DNA from: an uncultured Veillonella sp.
Lineage (GTDB): Bacteria > Bacillota > Negativicutes > Veillonellales > Veillonellaceae
Length of the DNA stretch: 25,472 nucleotides
Reading direction: 5' to 3'
NCBI GenBank assembly: GCA_900549805.1
Contig: URPV01000014.1
Span: 1 to 25,472 of the forward strand
Shown: positions 16,701-23,345 of the stretch, in pieces
Layout: the number at the start of each line of letters is the position of its first letter
How positions within the stretch are numbered: position 1 is the stretch's first letter
Program-made: the position numbers and the translations under genes
Notes under the pieces: model-generated
Told to the model about the DNA's origin: nothing
What the model saw: only the letters and a program-made list of their open reading frames with translations
Databases searched by the model: none

Positions 16701-17219
16701 TTCCCGCATACCACGGCCACCGCCGCCGTTAACGGCCTTAATCATAAGTGGATAGCCATGCTCAGCAGCAAAGGCTTCCAATTGCTCAAAGTCCTTAAGG
16801 GGACCATCGGAACCTGGAATCATTGGAATTTGAGCCAATTTTGCTTGTTCCCGGGCGTTAACCTTGTCACCAAACATGATGAGGTGTTCTAGACGAGGAC
16901 CAATGAATATAATTCCTTCTTCTTGGCAACGTTTAGCAAATTCTGCGTTTTCAGACAGGAACCCATAGCCTGGATGAATGGCATCTACATCATGTTCCTT
17001 AGCGATACGGATGATGTCATCTATGTCAAGATAAGCCTCTACTGGTTTCTTCCCTTCCCCTACCAAATAGGCTTCATCAGCCTTATTTCTGTGGAGGGAT
17101 AAGGTATCTTCTTTAGAATAAATGGCAACCGTTCGTATGCCCATTTCATAGCAAGCCCGGAAGACGCGAATGGCGATTTCTCCCCTGTTGGCAACCAATA
17201 CAGATTTAATCTTTTTCAT
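13788..17219 (-). CDS. pyc: Pyruvate carboxylase, single-chain
   Basis: This full-length 1143-residue biotin enzyme makes oxaloacetate from pyruvate, bicarbonate and ATP. The order is biotin carboxylase (about 1-460; VANRGEIAIRVFRA, ATP-grasp GGGGRGM near 165-171, EVNPRIQVEHTITE), carboxyltransferase (about 530-810; DTTWRDAHQSLFATR, metal pair in HLHTHEGSG), a central allosteric linker, and a C-terminal biotinyl domain with AMKME, the biotinylated Lys at 1109. The usual HTHD of the metal site reads HTHE here, a conservative change. The start has AAGGAGGAG just upstream. It stands as a single-gene unit with its own promoter and terminator. In a lactate fermenter it would feed oxaloacetate to the succinate/propionate route and gluconeogenesis, which is inference from the genus-level physiology. 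Confidence 0.97.
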   Translation of the reverse strand: MKKIKSVLVANRGEIAIRVFRACYEMGIRTVAIYSKEDTLSLHRNKADEAYLVGEGKKPVEAYLDIDDIIRIAKEHDVDAIHPGYGFLSENAEFAKRCQEEGIIFIGPRLEHLIMFGDKVNAREQAKLAQIPMIPGSDGPLKDFEQLEAFAAEHGYPLMIKAVNGGGGRGMREVAKHEELREAYDRAKSEAKAAFGDDRVYVEKLIVEPKHIEVQIIGDQHGHVVHLHERDCSIQRRHQKVVEVAPAFALPQETRDAICQAAVKLMKNVSYVGAGTVEFLVTPDGSFYFIEVNPRIQVEHTITEVITGVDIVHTQIRVAEGYALDDPKIGITSQDMIRCQGTAIQCRITTEDPANGFMPDTGELMVYRSGGGFGVRLDAGNAFTGAIVTPYYDSLLVKATTYGLTHEETVSKMLRTLHEFRIRGVKTNIPFLINVLEHPDFQKGDYSVNFIDEHPELFNLKPARDRGTKLMRYIADVTVNGYTGKGKEDKPDFAPIQMPPALKDAPQAGTKQKFDQLGPEGFAKWVLEQKQVFFTDTTWRDAHQSLFATRLRSIDMARVAGLAARGVPNLFSLECWGGATFDVAYRFLHEDPWERLRMFRKEVPNTLLQMLLRGANAVGYTSYPDNVVRHFIAQAAKNGVDVFRVFDCLNSVETMSAAIDEVRNQGKLAEVTLCYTGDILDSSRPKYNLDYYVKMAKDLQKVGANTIAIKDMSGILKPQAAYNLVSALKDAVDLPIHLHTHEGSGNAIYTYGRAIDAGVDIVDVAYSAFSNGTSQPSMNSLYYALEGHERQPVLNTDYMQAMSDYFGSIRPYYKGIDKGISYPNTTVYTHEMPGGQYSNLEQQAKSLGLGDRWNEIQKVYHQVNMMFGDIIKVTPSSKVVGDMTLFMVQNDLTQEDIMTRGRELDYPQSVVEFFQGRLGIPYQGFPVELQDIILKGDKSWQEQAKAALAPVDFAAKKAELEEMKAPTTEEDLSAYCLYPKVYADWQAFVQEFGDVSILDTPTFFFGMKAGEEINVALEKGKNLIIKLVLVSDPDEEGNRLVRFEFNGQARTIKVHDKQVKTTGLVRRKANKANPNEIGATLSGSLVKVAVSLGQKVKKGDVLLVTEAMKMETTITAPKDGTVAEILVTPGSRIESGDCLLVLQ

Positions 17220-17237
17220 AGTCGACTCCTCCTTAAC

Positions 17238-17300
17238 ATGTATACATTATATTTTACGCATAAATGTGTGCTTTCTCAACACTTTCTATATATGTATACA
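17238..17300. repeat. Pair of ATGTATACA palindromic sites at the pyc promoter
   Basis: ATGTATACAT (17238-17247, a perfect 10-bp palindrome) lies at the -10/start region, and ATGTATACA recurs at 17292-17300. Centres are about 54 bp apart, close to five helical turns. The layout, one site over the start and one upstream of the -35, suits a dimeric regulator that loops or cooperates. Neither the BirA operator nor a CRP site fits. Confidence 0.5.
17246..17251 (-). promoter_or_regulatory. -10 element of the pyc promoter
   Basis: A perfect TATAAT on the minus strand lies about 27 bp before the pyc start. At 17-bp spacing the -35 would be AAAGCA, which is poor, so the promoter may need an activator. 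It is flanked by two ATGTATACA palindromes. Confidence 0.6.
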
Positions 17301-17370
17301 CAATACAGCCCTAGGCCAAATAAAAACAGGCTCTTACCTATGTAAATCCCTAGACCTATTCTTGGCACAT

Positions 17371-17406
17371 AAAAAGAAGACCCCAACCTTTACTACGATT
17401 GAGGCC
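17371..17406 (-). terminator. Terminator after the nitrite reductase gene
   Basis: GGCCTCAA (17399-17406) pairs with TTGGGGTC (17379-17386) on the minus strand with two G-U pairs and a 12-base loop, followed by TTCTTTTT. Confidence 0.75.
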
Positions 17407-17447
17407 TCCTATAAGTAAGACTAGCCTAAGTAGCAAGCCTTATAGGA
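17407..17447 (-). other. 9-bp stem-loop between nirK stop and terminator
   Basis: TCCTATAAG (17407-17415) and CTTATAGGA (17439-17447) are perfectly complementary with a 23-base loop. It directly precedes the terminator hairpin, so the 3' UTR would carry two stacked hairpins. It probably stabilises the 3' end. Confidence 0.5.
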
Positions 17448-17466
17448 TAGGTTTATACCTAGCTAT

Positions 17467-18357
17467 TTAATTTTGTTCAGAAGCGGATGTCACATTGGTT
17501 TGACCTTGGAAGATGCGCAGATTCTTACGGCCTTCTACAATCAACTCACCCATAGCACCCTTCATGGAACGCATAAGAGCATGGTCTAAGAAGGTAAAGT
17601 GACCTGGCTCTTCTAAATTGATTTCAATGATAGCGGCCCCACCTGCAGGGATATCCGTCGTTTGTACATTATGGTTGACTAGGCTACCACCTTCTACCAT
17701 TACAGTATTAAGGATGTTCCCCATGATATGGAATGGGAAGTTAAGGTTAGGGCCTGCATTACCTACATATAACCGGACCTTTTCACCCACCTTGCCTTGG
17801 AGAGCACGGGCACCAGTCAAGGAGCCTTGTGCCCCATTAAAGACAACATAGTCTGGTTGTTCATTAGATGCCTTTTGGAAATCTAAGGTTGCTAAGTTTG
17901 GATCATTATTAGCAATCTTTTCATTAGTTTCACCATGGGCCGCATCGCCAGCCTTATTAAGGTAGAGTTCACTTTGCACGATGAAGTATTCTCGGTCAAC
18001 TGGTTCCATACCTTCTTTTGGCTCTACCAAGATGAGGCCATACATACCCTTAGCCACGTGAATAGCAGGGGATGGCATGGACCCACAATGATAGAGGTAA
18101 AGACCTGGTTTCATAGCAGTAAATACAAAGGTTGTCTCTGTTCCTGGCATAGCTTCAGAAGCAGCCATGCCACCATCTTCACCAGTCACAGCATGGAAGT
18201 CGATGGAATGAGGCATACGTTCTGTCGATGGATTTTTCAGATGAACTTCTACTTCATCCCCTTGACGAACGCGAATAAAAGGACCTGGTGTTGTGCCATT
18301 GAAGGACCAGTACTTGTAATTTACGCCTGGTGCGACTGTGTTTATTCCTTCTGCCAC
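17467..18357 (-). CDS. nirK: Copper-containing nitrite reductase (NirK-type), catalytic part, separated from its anchor by a frame break
   Basis: This is a two-domain cupredoxin protein, 296 residues from the GTG at 18357. In that numbering H50, C91, H100 and M105 (MPHS, HCG, AIH, KGM) fit the type 1 copper site. H55, H90 and H259 fit the type 2 site. D53 and H210 fit the catalytic Asp and His of nitrite-reducing enzymes, which reduce nitrite to nitric oxide. The frame stays open upstream to 18423 and encodes a plausible linker (RPKKPTPLNRDKP). The GTG has AGGAG abutting it with no spacing, so it is a poor start. Without the upstream piece the protein has no export signal. The real N-terminus is probably the ORF at 18413-18583 in another frame. 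Either the gene is broken, the sequence has an error, or a shift restores it. Confidence 0.8.
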   Translation of the reverse strand: MAEGINTVAPGVNYKYWSFNGTTPGPFIRVRQGDEVEVHLKNPSTERMPHSIDFHAVTGEDGGMAASEAMPGTETTFVFTAMKPGLYLYHCGSMPSPAIHVAKGMYGLILVEPKEGMEPVDREYFIVQSELYLNKAGDAAHGETNEKIANNDPNLATLDFQKASNEQPDYVVFNGAQGSLTGARALQGKVGEKVRLYVGNAGPNLNFPFHIMGNILNTVMVEGGSLVNHNVQTTDIPAGGAAIIEINLEEPGHFTFLDHALMRSMKGAMGELIVEGRKNLRIFQGQTNVTSASEQN

Positions 18358-18412
18358 TCCTGGCTTAACTACATTACTTATTGGTTTATCTCTATTGAGC
18401 GGGGTAGGTTTT

Positions 18413-18583
18413 TTAGGCCGTAGTCATCTCGGCTTCCACTACCGGCAATTTACCACCGTGAATTTGAGGGTTCATCTTAAAAAAATACTTAACCCCAAAT
18501 ACGGCTAAAACAAGGGCTACAATAAGGCCTATTACAATAGGAATAGCCGTTTTCTTATTTAGGCCCTTAATTTTTTCTAGCAT
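18413..18583 (-). CDS. Membrane-anchor N-terminal fragment of NirK, out of frame with the catalytic part
   Basis: This short frame of 56 residues has a strong ribosome site (AGGAGG at 18589-18594, five bases before the ATG). It encodes MLEKIKGLNKK, then one hydrophobic segment (about residues 13-30, AIPIVIGLIVALVLAVFG), then KYFFKMNPQIHGGKLPVVEA. This is a signal-anchor with a periplasmic linker, as expected at the start of an exported NirK. It stops at TAA (18413-18415), while the catalytic frame is open from 18423, so the frames overlap by about 10 bases and one skipped base would join them. It could instead be a separate tiny membrane protein, but position and content favour a split NirK. 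Confidence 0.7.
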   Translation of the reverse strand: MLEKIKGLNKKTAIPIVIGLIVALVLAVFGVKYFFKMNPQIHGGKLPVVEAEMTTA

Positions 18584-18596
18584 ATAAACCTCCTCT

Positions 18597-18637
18597 AAAA
18601 AATAAGAGCTGCAATGTTAGTTCACATTACAGCTCTT
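18597..18637 (-). terminator. Strong terminator directly in front of nirK, possible attenuator
   Basis: AAGAGCTGTAATGT pairs with ACATTGCAGCTCTT over 14 bp (one G-U; arms 18624-18637 and 18604-18617), loop of six, then ATTTTTT (18597-18603). It follows the GerMN lipoprotein stop by about 20 bp. The T-tract ends just three bases before the nirK AGGAGG, leaving no room for a promoter between them. nirK must be read through this hairpin. Confidence 0.88.
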
Positions 18638-18658
18638 ACAAGCTATACGAGACGCATC

Positions 18659-19144
18659 TTAGTTCAAAGGTTTAGATACATCAATATCGCCAATCTTATT
18701 GACGAGTTCACCTTCTACAGCGAATTGAACGTTGTCAATACCATCGCATTTACGTAAGGTCTTAACAATGGCATCAACCTTTTCTTTTGCATTCCCTTGG
18801 CCTTCTGCAAATTGAGGGCTTACTTCTACGATAGCAGTCTTGCCCTTGTACCATACATTGTAAATGCGTTCTTTAGGGCCAAAGGTACGGCCACCATCAG
18901 CCTTAACCATTTGGAGAAGAATTTGAATAGGTTGTGCAGCGACTTTATCCATAGTCACTTTTTGTTCCGCTAAACCAGAGCCATCTTCTTTTGGCACAAA
19001 GATAGTTACGGATGTTTGTTCTGGTTTTGCTTGCTCTTGAGCGCTAGCTTGTTGTGCATCTTTTTGGCTAGAACCGCAGCCGGAGAAGCCAATAGACATA
19101 GCTGCTACAGCAGCCAAGATGAGAGCTTTTGTGGATGTTTTCAT
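18659..19144 (-). CDS. GerMN-domain lipoprotein
   Basis: This 161-residue protein has a lipoprotein signal peptide (MKTSTKALILAAVAAMSIGF) and lipobox FSGC with Cys23. A Gln/Ala-rich linker follows. From about residue 45 to the end lies a GerMN (PF10646) domain, with VTIFVPKEDGSGL, an ILLQMVKADGG segment, VEVSPQFAEGQGNAKEKVDAIVKTL and VQFAVEGELV. The domain is found in spore germination GerM and in many non-spore lipoproteins. Its role here is unknown, and nothing suggests sporulation. It probably sits in the periplasm, attached to a membrane. It is upstream of nirK on the same strand, with the terminator between them, and under a promoter with a CRP/FNR-like site. Confidence 0.85.
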   Translation of the reverse strand: MKTSTKALILAAVAAMSIGFSGCGSSQKDAQQASAQEQAKPEQTSVTIFVPKEDGSGLAEQKVTMDKVAAQPIQILLQMVKADGGRTFGPKERIYNVWYKGKTAIVEVSPQFAEGQGNAKEKVDAIVKTLRKCDGIDNVQFAVEGELVNKIGDIDVSKPLN

Positions 19145-19189
19145 AATGAGACTCCTTCACACACTTGTAACTTGCTTTACCAATAATCT

Positions 19190-19195
19190 AGTATA
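19190..19195 (-). promoter_or_regulatory. -10 element upstream of the GerMN lipoprotein/nirK unit
   Basis: TATACT on the minus strand, about 46 bp before the lipoprotein start. The -35 at 17-bp spacing (GGTATA) is weak, which fits an activator-dependent promoter. AAGGAG precedes the ATG. Confidence 0.5.
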
Positions 19196-19248
19196 AGCAA
19201 AGCCTATTCATATATACCCTTAGTGTACTCCTAAACAGGCTAAAAACT

Positions 19249-19264
19249 TGTGATATGTATCACT
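19249..19264. promoter_or_regulatory. CRP/FNR-family binding site candidate
   Basis: TGTGATATGTATCACT fits TGTGA-N6-TCACA in nine of ten positions, and the core GTGATA-TG-TATCAC is a perfect palindrome. Its centre is about 73 bp upstream of the predicted start, close to a class I activator position. CRP/FNR relatives often control nitrite and nitric oxide genes. Confidence 0.55.
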
Positions 19265-19313
19265 TTTTATTAATTTTATTATTTTTATTCCGCCTCTGTC
19301 AAATACACTCTCC

Positions 19314-20600
19314 TCAGTAGCCCCCTAAAAAAGCTTTCATCAAGGCATCTAAGGCCTCCTGATCATTCTGCCCCATGGTTTCCCGCGCAGAATGCATGGC
19401 TAAAATAGGAATACCCACATCCATGGTCCGCATGGGAAAGATGGCAGAGGAAATCGAGCCCACCGTGGATCCACCAGGCTCATCAGAACGATTTACATAG
19501 TGTTGCCAAGGGATATCTGCTTCATCACAGAGGGCCTTCACGGTCGCTTGTGCCACCGCATCCCCAGCATAGGATTGGCTGGCTGCAGACTTGAGGGCCA
19601 AGCCCTTATTCAACAAAGGATAGTTGGTAATATCATTTTTTTCTGGATGATTAGGGTGCAATGCGTGAGCCACATCGGCAGATATCATAAAACCCTTAGC
19701 CATATCTTGTGCTAAGACTTCAGCACTTTTACCGATAGCACCATAAATGCGATTAACAATCTGTGGCAACATCATAGAAGCGCCACCCTGTTTAGTTCGA
19801 GATCCTACCTCTTCATTGTCAAAGAGGATTCCTAGGCGGAGGCCGGGTACATTTTTATCCGCCGCTTCTAGGAGGCCCTGAAGTACCGATCGACAAGAAG
19901 TTAGATTATCCAACCGAGGGGCTGACACAAAATCATCATTGAATCCCAAGGTACACCCTTTTTCCACTGGATAGAGTGTAATTTCATAGGAGAGAATATC
20001 GTCGCGGTCACAGTCAGCCTCTCTAGCCAACAAGTGAAGCCAAGCATCATTTAGGTCCATCTCCTCCCCTTCCATCATAACTAAGGGGAGCATATCCACT
20101 TGCTTATTAAGCTTAACGCCATCATTCATTTTACGGTTCATGTGGATGGCCAAATTAGGAATAATAGCCACCGGCCGTCGTGTATCTACCAAGACTGACT
20201 CTGTAGCAAAAGGCTTATCATCTTTGAGTACAACCAGGCCCGCTGCACCCAAGGGACGGTCTAGCCAAGTATTCAGGATGAGGCCTCCGTAGGCTTCTAC
20301 ATTGAGCTTGATATACCCCTTAGTATTAGTCACAGGGTTAGGCTTAACCCGAAGGGCTGGAAAGTCTGTATGGGCCGAGGCAATGCGGAGCATACCATCC
20401 GCATCCCCTATATGAAAGGCGCAAAGGGTTGTTCCATAAACATTCACCACATAGTCACCAGGCCCTAAGTCCCAAGCCTCTCCTAAAGATAGTTCTTGGA
20501 ATCCTGCATCCACTAACTCTTGTAAACTCATATCCACCGTATGATAAGGGGACGTGGACCCGTCGATATAGTGTAGTAACGATTGAATGGTATTAGACAT
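19314..20600 (-). CDS. apeB: M18 family aminopeptidase (ApeB/DAP-like)
   Basis: This second M18 dizinc aminopeptidase has 428 residues from the start chosen at 20600 (MSNTIQSLLHYID). A 23-codon upstream extension is in frame, but the AGAGG at the right distance supports the internal ATG, and a promoter lies inside or close to the extension. Motifs are ASAHTDFPALRVKPNP, LNVEAYGGLILNTWLDRPLG, LFDNEEVGSRTKQGG, ISADVAHALHPNH and LAMHSARETMG, giving the full zinc and catalytic set. It belongs to a different M18 branch from the gene at 4173-5564, with different flanks to the metal motifs. It cleaves N-terminal residues from cytosolic peptides. There is no obvious terminator after it. Confidence 0.92.
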   Translation of the reverse strand: MSNTIQSLLHYIDGSTSPYHTVDMSLQELVDAGFQELSLGEAWDLGPGDYVVNVYGTTLCAFHIGDADGMLRIASAHTDFPALRVKPNPVTNTKGYIKLNVEAYGGLILNTWLDRPLGAAGLVVLKDDKPFATESVLVDTRRPVAIIPNLAIHMNRKMNDGVKLNKQVDMLPLVMMEGEEMDLNDAWLHLLAREADCDRDDILSYEITLYPVEKGCTLGFNDDFVSAPRLDNLTSCRSVLQGLLEAADKNVPGLRLGILFDNEEVGSRTKQGGASMMLPQIVNRIYGAIGKSAEVLAQDMAKGFMISADVAHALHPNHPEKNDITNYPLLNKGLALKSAASQSYAGDAVAQATVKALCDEADIPWQHYVNRSDEPGGSTVGSISSAIFPMRTMDVGIPILAMHSARETMGQNDQEALDALMKAFLGGY

Positions 20601-20637
20601 AATTCTACCTCTACGATAATAGCTAATAATTACCATT

Positions 20638-20666
20638 ATTATAAAGCAAATGAGCCTAGAATAGAA
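20638..20666 (-). promoter_or_regulatory. Promoter of the M18 aminopeptidase gene
   Basis: TATAAT (20638-20643) with a weak TTCTAT -35 (20661-20666) at 17 bp on the minus strand. It lies directly after the upstream terminator, supporting an independent unit and the start at 20600. Confidence 0.5.
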
Positions 20667-20667
20667 C

Positions 20668-20699
20668 AAAAAAGAGACACCCTAGGGTGTCTCTTTTTT
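20668..20699 (-). terminator. Palindromic terminator after the DASS transporter gene
   Basis: A perfect 32-bp palindrome: six A, then GAGACACCC, the centre CCCTAGGG, then GGGTGTCTC and six T. It is symmetrical, so it can stop transcription from both sides. Here it serves the transporter gene. Confidence 0.95.
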
Positions 20700-20738
20700 G
20701 TATCTGTTTTGTATTGTTTAACATTATAGATTGAAAGC

Positions 20739-22139
20739 TTACCACATACCAAGAAGTTTCATCCAAGCAGAACCGATGCCTACGAAGATGATCAAGTTGA
20801 TAATGGAAGCCATGAAGCCCAATTTCCACCATTCACCTTGGGATACATAGCCCGTGTTGAACAATACTGGTGCAGGACCTGCAGCGTAGTGAGTCAAGGA
20901 CATGCAAAGGTTGGATGTGAAAGCGATCATGAGCAATGTCAACATAACTGGAGCGCCAGCACCGATAGCGATAGCGGAGAAGGCTACGAACATTGCAGAG
21001 ATGTGAGCAGTCAAGGATGCGAATGCATAGTGAGCATACAAGTTGACGATAACCGCAAAGAGGAATGCGATAACCCAAGACCCATCAGGTACGAAACCTT
21101 GTAATACAACTGTAAACCATTTAATGAAGCCCAATTTGGAAAGGAATGTTGCAAAGGTCATCAATGTACCCATCCATACCAAAGTATCCCATGCGCCTTT
21201 TTCAGACTTAACGTCATTCCATTTCAAAACGCCTGTAATTAGCAAGATGGAAATACCAAGCAAGGCTACTGTAGTAGCAGACAAATGGTTAATAGAAGAT
21301 GTTGCCCAAAGGATCAAGGCCAAAATGAACACGCCGAGCATAACCCATTCTTGGAAGGACATTTTGCCCATTTGTTTAAGTTCATTTTTAATCATAGATT
21401 GCGCATCGCGTGTATCCTTCATTTCTGGTGGGAATACGAAGGACAAGAACAATGGCATTACGATTAAGGAAATAAGGCCTGGAACGATAGCTGCGATAGC
21501 CCATTCACCCCATGTCAATTCAACGCCAAAGGAAGCTGCTGCGAGAGATGCTACCAAGGTGTTACCAGCCATGGATGTCATGAACATAGCAGATGTAATT
21601 GTATTGGATTGGTACACAACTTGTGTCAAGAAGGCACCAATCTTACGAGGAGCAGAGTCTGGTGTAGAACCGAAAGCTTCTGCCAAGGAACGAGTGATTG
21701 GATAGATAACCCCGCCCGCACGTGCTGTATTAGAAGGTGTTGCAGGGGATAAGATAAAGTCACTCAATTCAAGCGCATAGGCCAAACGCAAGGAGCTAGA
21801 CCCGATAGCTGCAATCAAGTTGTAGGCAATACGTTTACCGAGACCGGTATTAATAAAGCCACGAGAGAATAAGAAGGCAGCTACGATAAGCCAGATAGAA
21901 GCATTTGCATATCCAGATAATGCGTCGCCAATTTTAAGAGTGTTTGTCAATGCAGCAATGGTAACCATAATCATGGCTACGCCGCCGATTGGCAATGGTT
22001 GAAGGATAAAACCTACGATAGTGGCTACAAAGATAGCAGCCAAGTGCCATGCTTGCGCGCTCACCCCATCTGGAGTTGGCCAGAACCACATAGCTAGGCC
22101 AATGATGATAGGGATGAGCCAGTTCATCAAACGTTTCAT
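20739..22139 (-). CDS. DASS family (SLC13/CitT) di/tricarboxylate transporter
   Basis: This 466-residue inner-membrane transporter starts at MKRLMNWLIP (22139), chosen because GAGGAG lies six bases upstream. An upstream ATG-like extension lacks a site. About 12 hydrophobic segments are visible. The two SNT-type motifs are TPSNTARAGGVIYP and TSNLCMSLTHYAAGPAPVLF. They place it in the CitT/2-oxoglutarate-malate translocator branch, which exchanges or imports C4-C6 carboxylates. In this organism type it could carry malate, fumarate, succinate or citrate, and the exact substrate is inference. It lies 69 bp after mrp and ends at a strong palindromic terminator. A dicarboxylate carrier fits with pyc and a succinate/propionate fermentation. 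Confidence 0.9.
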   Translation of the reverse strand: MKRLMNWLIPIIIGLAMWFWPTPDGVSAQAWHLAAIFVATIVGFILQPLPIGGVAMIMVTIAALTNTLKIGDALSGYANASIWLIVAAFLFSRGFINTGLGKRIAYNLIAAIGSSSLRLAYALELSDFILSPATPSNTARAGGVIYPITRSLAEAFGSTPDSAPRKIGAFLTQVVYQSNTITSAMFMTSMAGNTLVASLAAASFGVELTWGEWAIAAIVPGLISLIVMPLFLSFVFPPEMKDTRDAQSMIKNELKQMGKMSFQEWVMLGVFILALILWATSSINHLSATTVALLGISILLITGVLKWNDVKSEKGAWDTLVWMGTLMTFATFLSKLGFIKWFTVVLQGFVPDGSWVIAFLFAVIVNLYAHYAFASLTAHISAMFVAFSAIAIGAGAPVMLTLLMIAFTSNLCMSLTHYAAGPAPVLFNTGYVSQGEWWKLGFMASIINLIIFVGIGSAWMKLLGMW

Positions 22140-22208
22140 TTGAATCTCCTCATCACTTGATAAATACAATCACAATACAACAGATAATCTATTAACTAAA
22201 CCACCATA

Positions 22209-23039
22209 TTAACGTGGTAAAGCTACGTCTTCCATATTTGTTGCATCGATGTCTTCCAAAAGTCCCTTATCACAAAGTTCTGCGATTTCTGGGCAGATAG
22301 GCATCCGTTTAAGCAACATTAAGTCATATTTCTTCAACACATCTTCTACATGACTTTGGCCGAAGATGTTGTAGTCCTTATCATTATCTGGACAGTGGAA
22401 GTAAGCATAATTTTCCACGACCCCGATAATGGGTACCTTCATAAGATCTGCCATCTTAACCGCCTTTTCAACGATCATCGATACCAAATCTTGTGGGCTA
22501 GTTACCAAGATGATGCCATCTAGGTTAAGGGATTGGTAAACCGTAAGAGCTACATCACCCGTACCAGGAGGCATATCTACGAGAAGGTAATCAATATCTT
22601 CCCAAATAACTTCGGAATAGAATTGCTTTACCATACCGCCAATTAAAGGACCACGAAGTACTACAGGATCTGTATCATGTTCCAACAATAGGTTGGAAGA
22701 CATAATTTGGATACCTGTTTTTGTTTGGCATGGACGAACGCCTTCAGCATCGCCCATTGCTTTATCCTTAACCCCAAAGATATGAGGAATGGATGGACCT
22801 GTAATGTCTGCGTCGAGGATACCAACTTTGTAGCCCCGTCGTTGGAGAGAGATTGCGAGCAAGGAAGTAACAGAGGACTTACCAACGCCCCCTTTACCAG
22901 AGACAACCCCAATCACATGTTTAACCTTGGATTTAGGATGCAATGGTGCACGCAAATCTTGTTGTTGAGATGGACATCCACCAGCTTGGCCCTTAGAGGC
23001 ACAGCCTTGAGAGGATGGACAACCTTGACAATCACTCAT
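22209..23039 (-). CDS. Mrp/NBP35 family iron-sulfur carrier ATPase
   Basis: This 276-residue cytosolic P-loop ATPase is thought to carry and transfer Fe-S clusters. A Cys-rich N-terminus (C4, C7, C13, C22) precedes the deviant Walker A GVVSGKGGVGKSS. It is followed by DADITGPSIPHIFG, VDMPPGTGDVALT and TSPQDLVSMIVEKAV. The C-terminal cluster-binding CxxC of many homologs is reduced to a single Cys here (YFHCPDNDKDYNIFG), as in part of the family. The N-terminal cysteines could provide a second cluster site as in NBP35. The ribosome site is weak (GTAGG). It sits after a 369-bp intergenic region and before the carboxylate transporter. Confidence 0.9.
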   Translation of the reverse strand: MSDCQGCPSSQGCASKGQAGGCPSQQQDLRAPLHPKSKVKHVIGVVSGKGGVGKSSVTSLLAISLQRRGYKVGILDADITGPSIPHIFGVKDKAMGDAEGVRPCQTKTGIQIMSSNLLLEHDTDPVVLRGPLIGGMVKQFYSEVIWEDIDYLLVDMPPGTGDVALTVYQSLNLDGIILVTSPQDLVSMIVEKAVKMADLMKVPIIGVVENYAYFHCPDNDKDYNIFGQSHVEDVLKKYDLMLLKRMPICPEIAELCDKGLLEDIDATNMEDVALPR

Positions 23040-23108
23040 ACTAAATACCTACTTTCTTGAGAGTAAAAAGAAACTCCCATCGGACCTGTCTAACCTTAGA
23101 CAAACCCG

Positions 23109-23136
23109 TCTATAATCCGTGTTTATTGTAGCAAAG
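23109..23136 (-). promoter_or_regulatory. Possible mrp promoter
   Basis: TATAGA (23109-23114) with CTTTGC (23131-23136) at 16 bp on the minus strand. The -35 is weak. The plus strand also reads TATAAT at 23111-23116, but no plus-strand gene follows. Confidence 0.35.
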
Positions 23137-23184
23137 CCCCCATTCTTCATCAATGGTTTAGGCTATGACAATAAGTTATGCAAA

Positions 23185-23200
23185 TGTAACCAACGTCACA
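23185..23200. promoter_or_regulatory. Second CRP/FNR-family site candidate
   Basis: On the minus strand TGTGACGTTGGTTACA fits TGTGA-N6-TCACA in nine of ten positions. It is centred about 90 bp upstream of the predicted mrp start point, a class I-compatible distance. Confidence 0.4.
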
Positions 23201-23312
23201 CTTTTACAATAATTTTTTCTAGGCTCCGCCCCTTCTCCACTACTAACTAAGGGATTAATAAAATGTCTACCCATACTGTACACATAGATAGGGTAGCTCA
23301 TTTCATAAGTCA

Positions 23313-23345
23313 TAAAAAAATCTCCTAGTCACGAGGACTAGGAGG
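23313..23345 (-). terminator. Terminator of the ilvE-DedA-like unit
   Basis: CTCCTAGTC and GACTAGGAG form a perfect 9-bp stem around a 5-base loop (23322-23344), followed on the minus strand by ATTTTTTT. A smaller ACTGATT/AATCAGT hairpin precedes it. Confidence 0.93.

Noticed and set aside
17220..17310. BirA (biotin) operator at pyc
   Set aside because: The palindromes are short ATGTATACA sites without the two widely spaced TTGTAAACC-like arms of BirA operators.
17220..17310. NrdR box pair in the pyc upstream region
   Set aside because: Some AT-rich resemblance, but spacing and the core do not fit tandem NrdR boxes and pyc is not a known target.
18413..18423. prfB-like programmed +1 frameshift as the preferred explanation for nirK
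   Set aside because: No upstream Shine-Dalgarno-like stimulator or CUU-UGA-C-type slippery codon is present, so a mutation or sequence error is more likely. It is kept only as an alternative.
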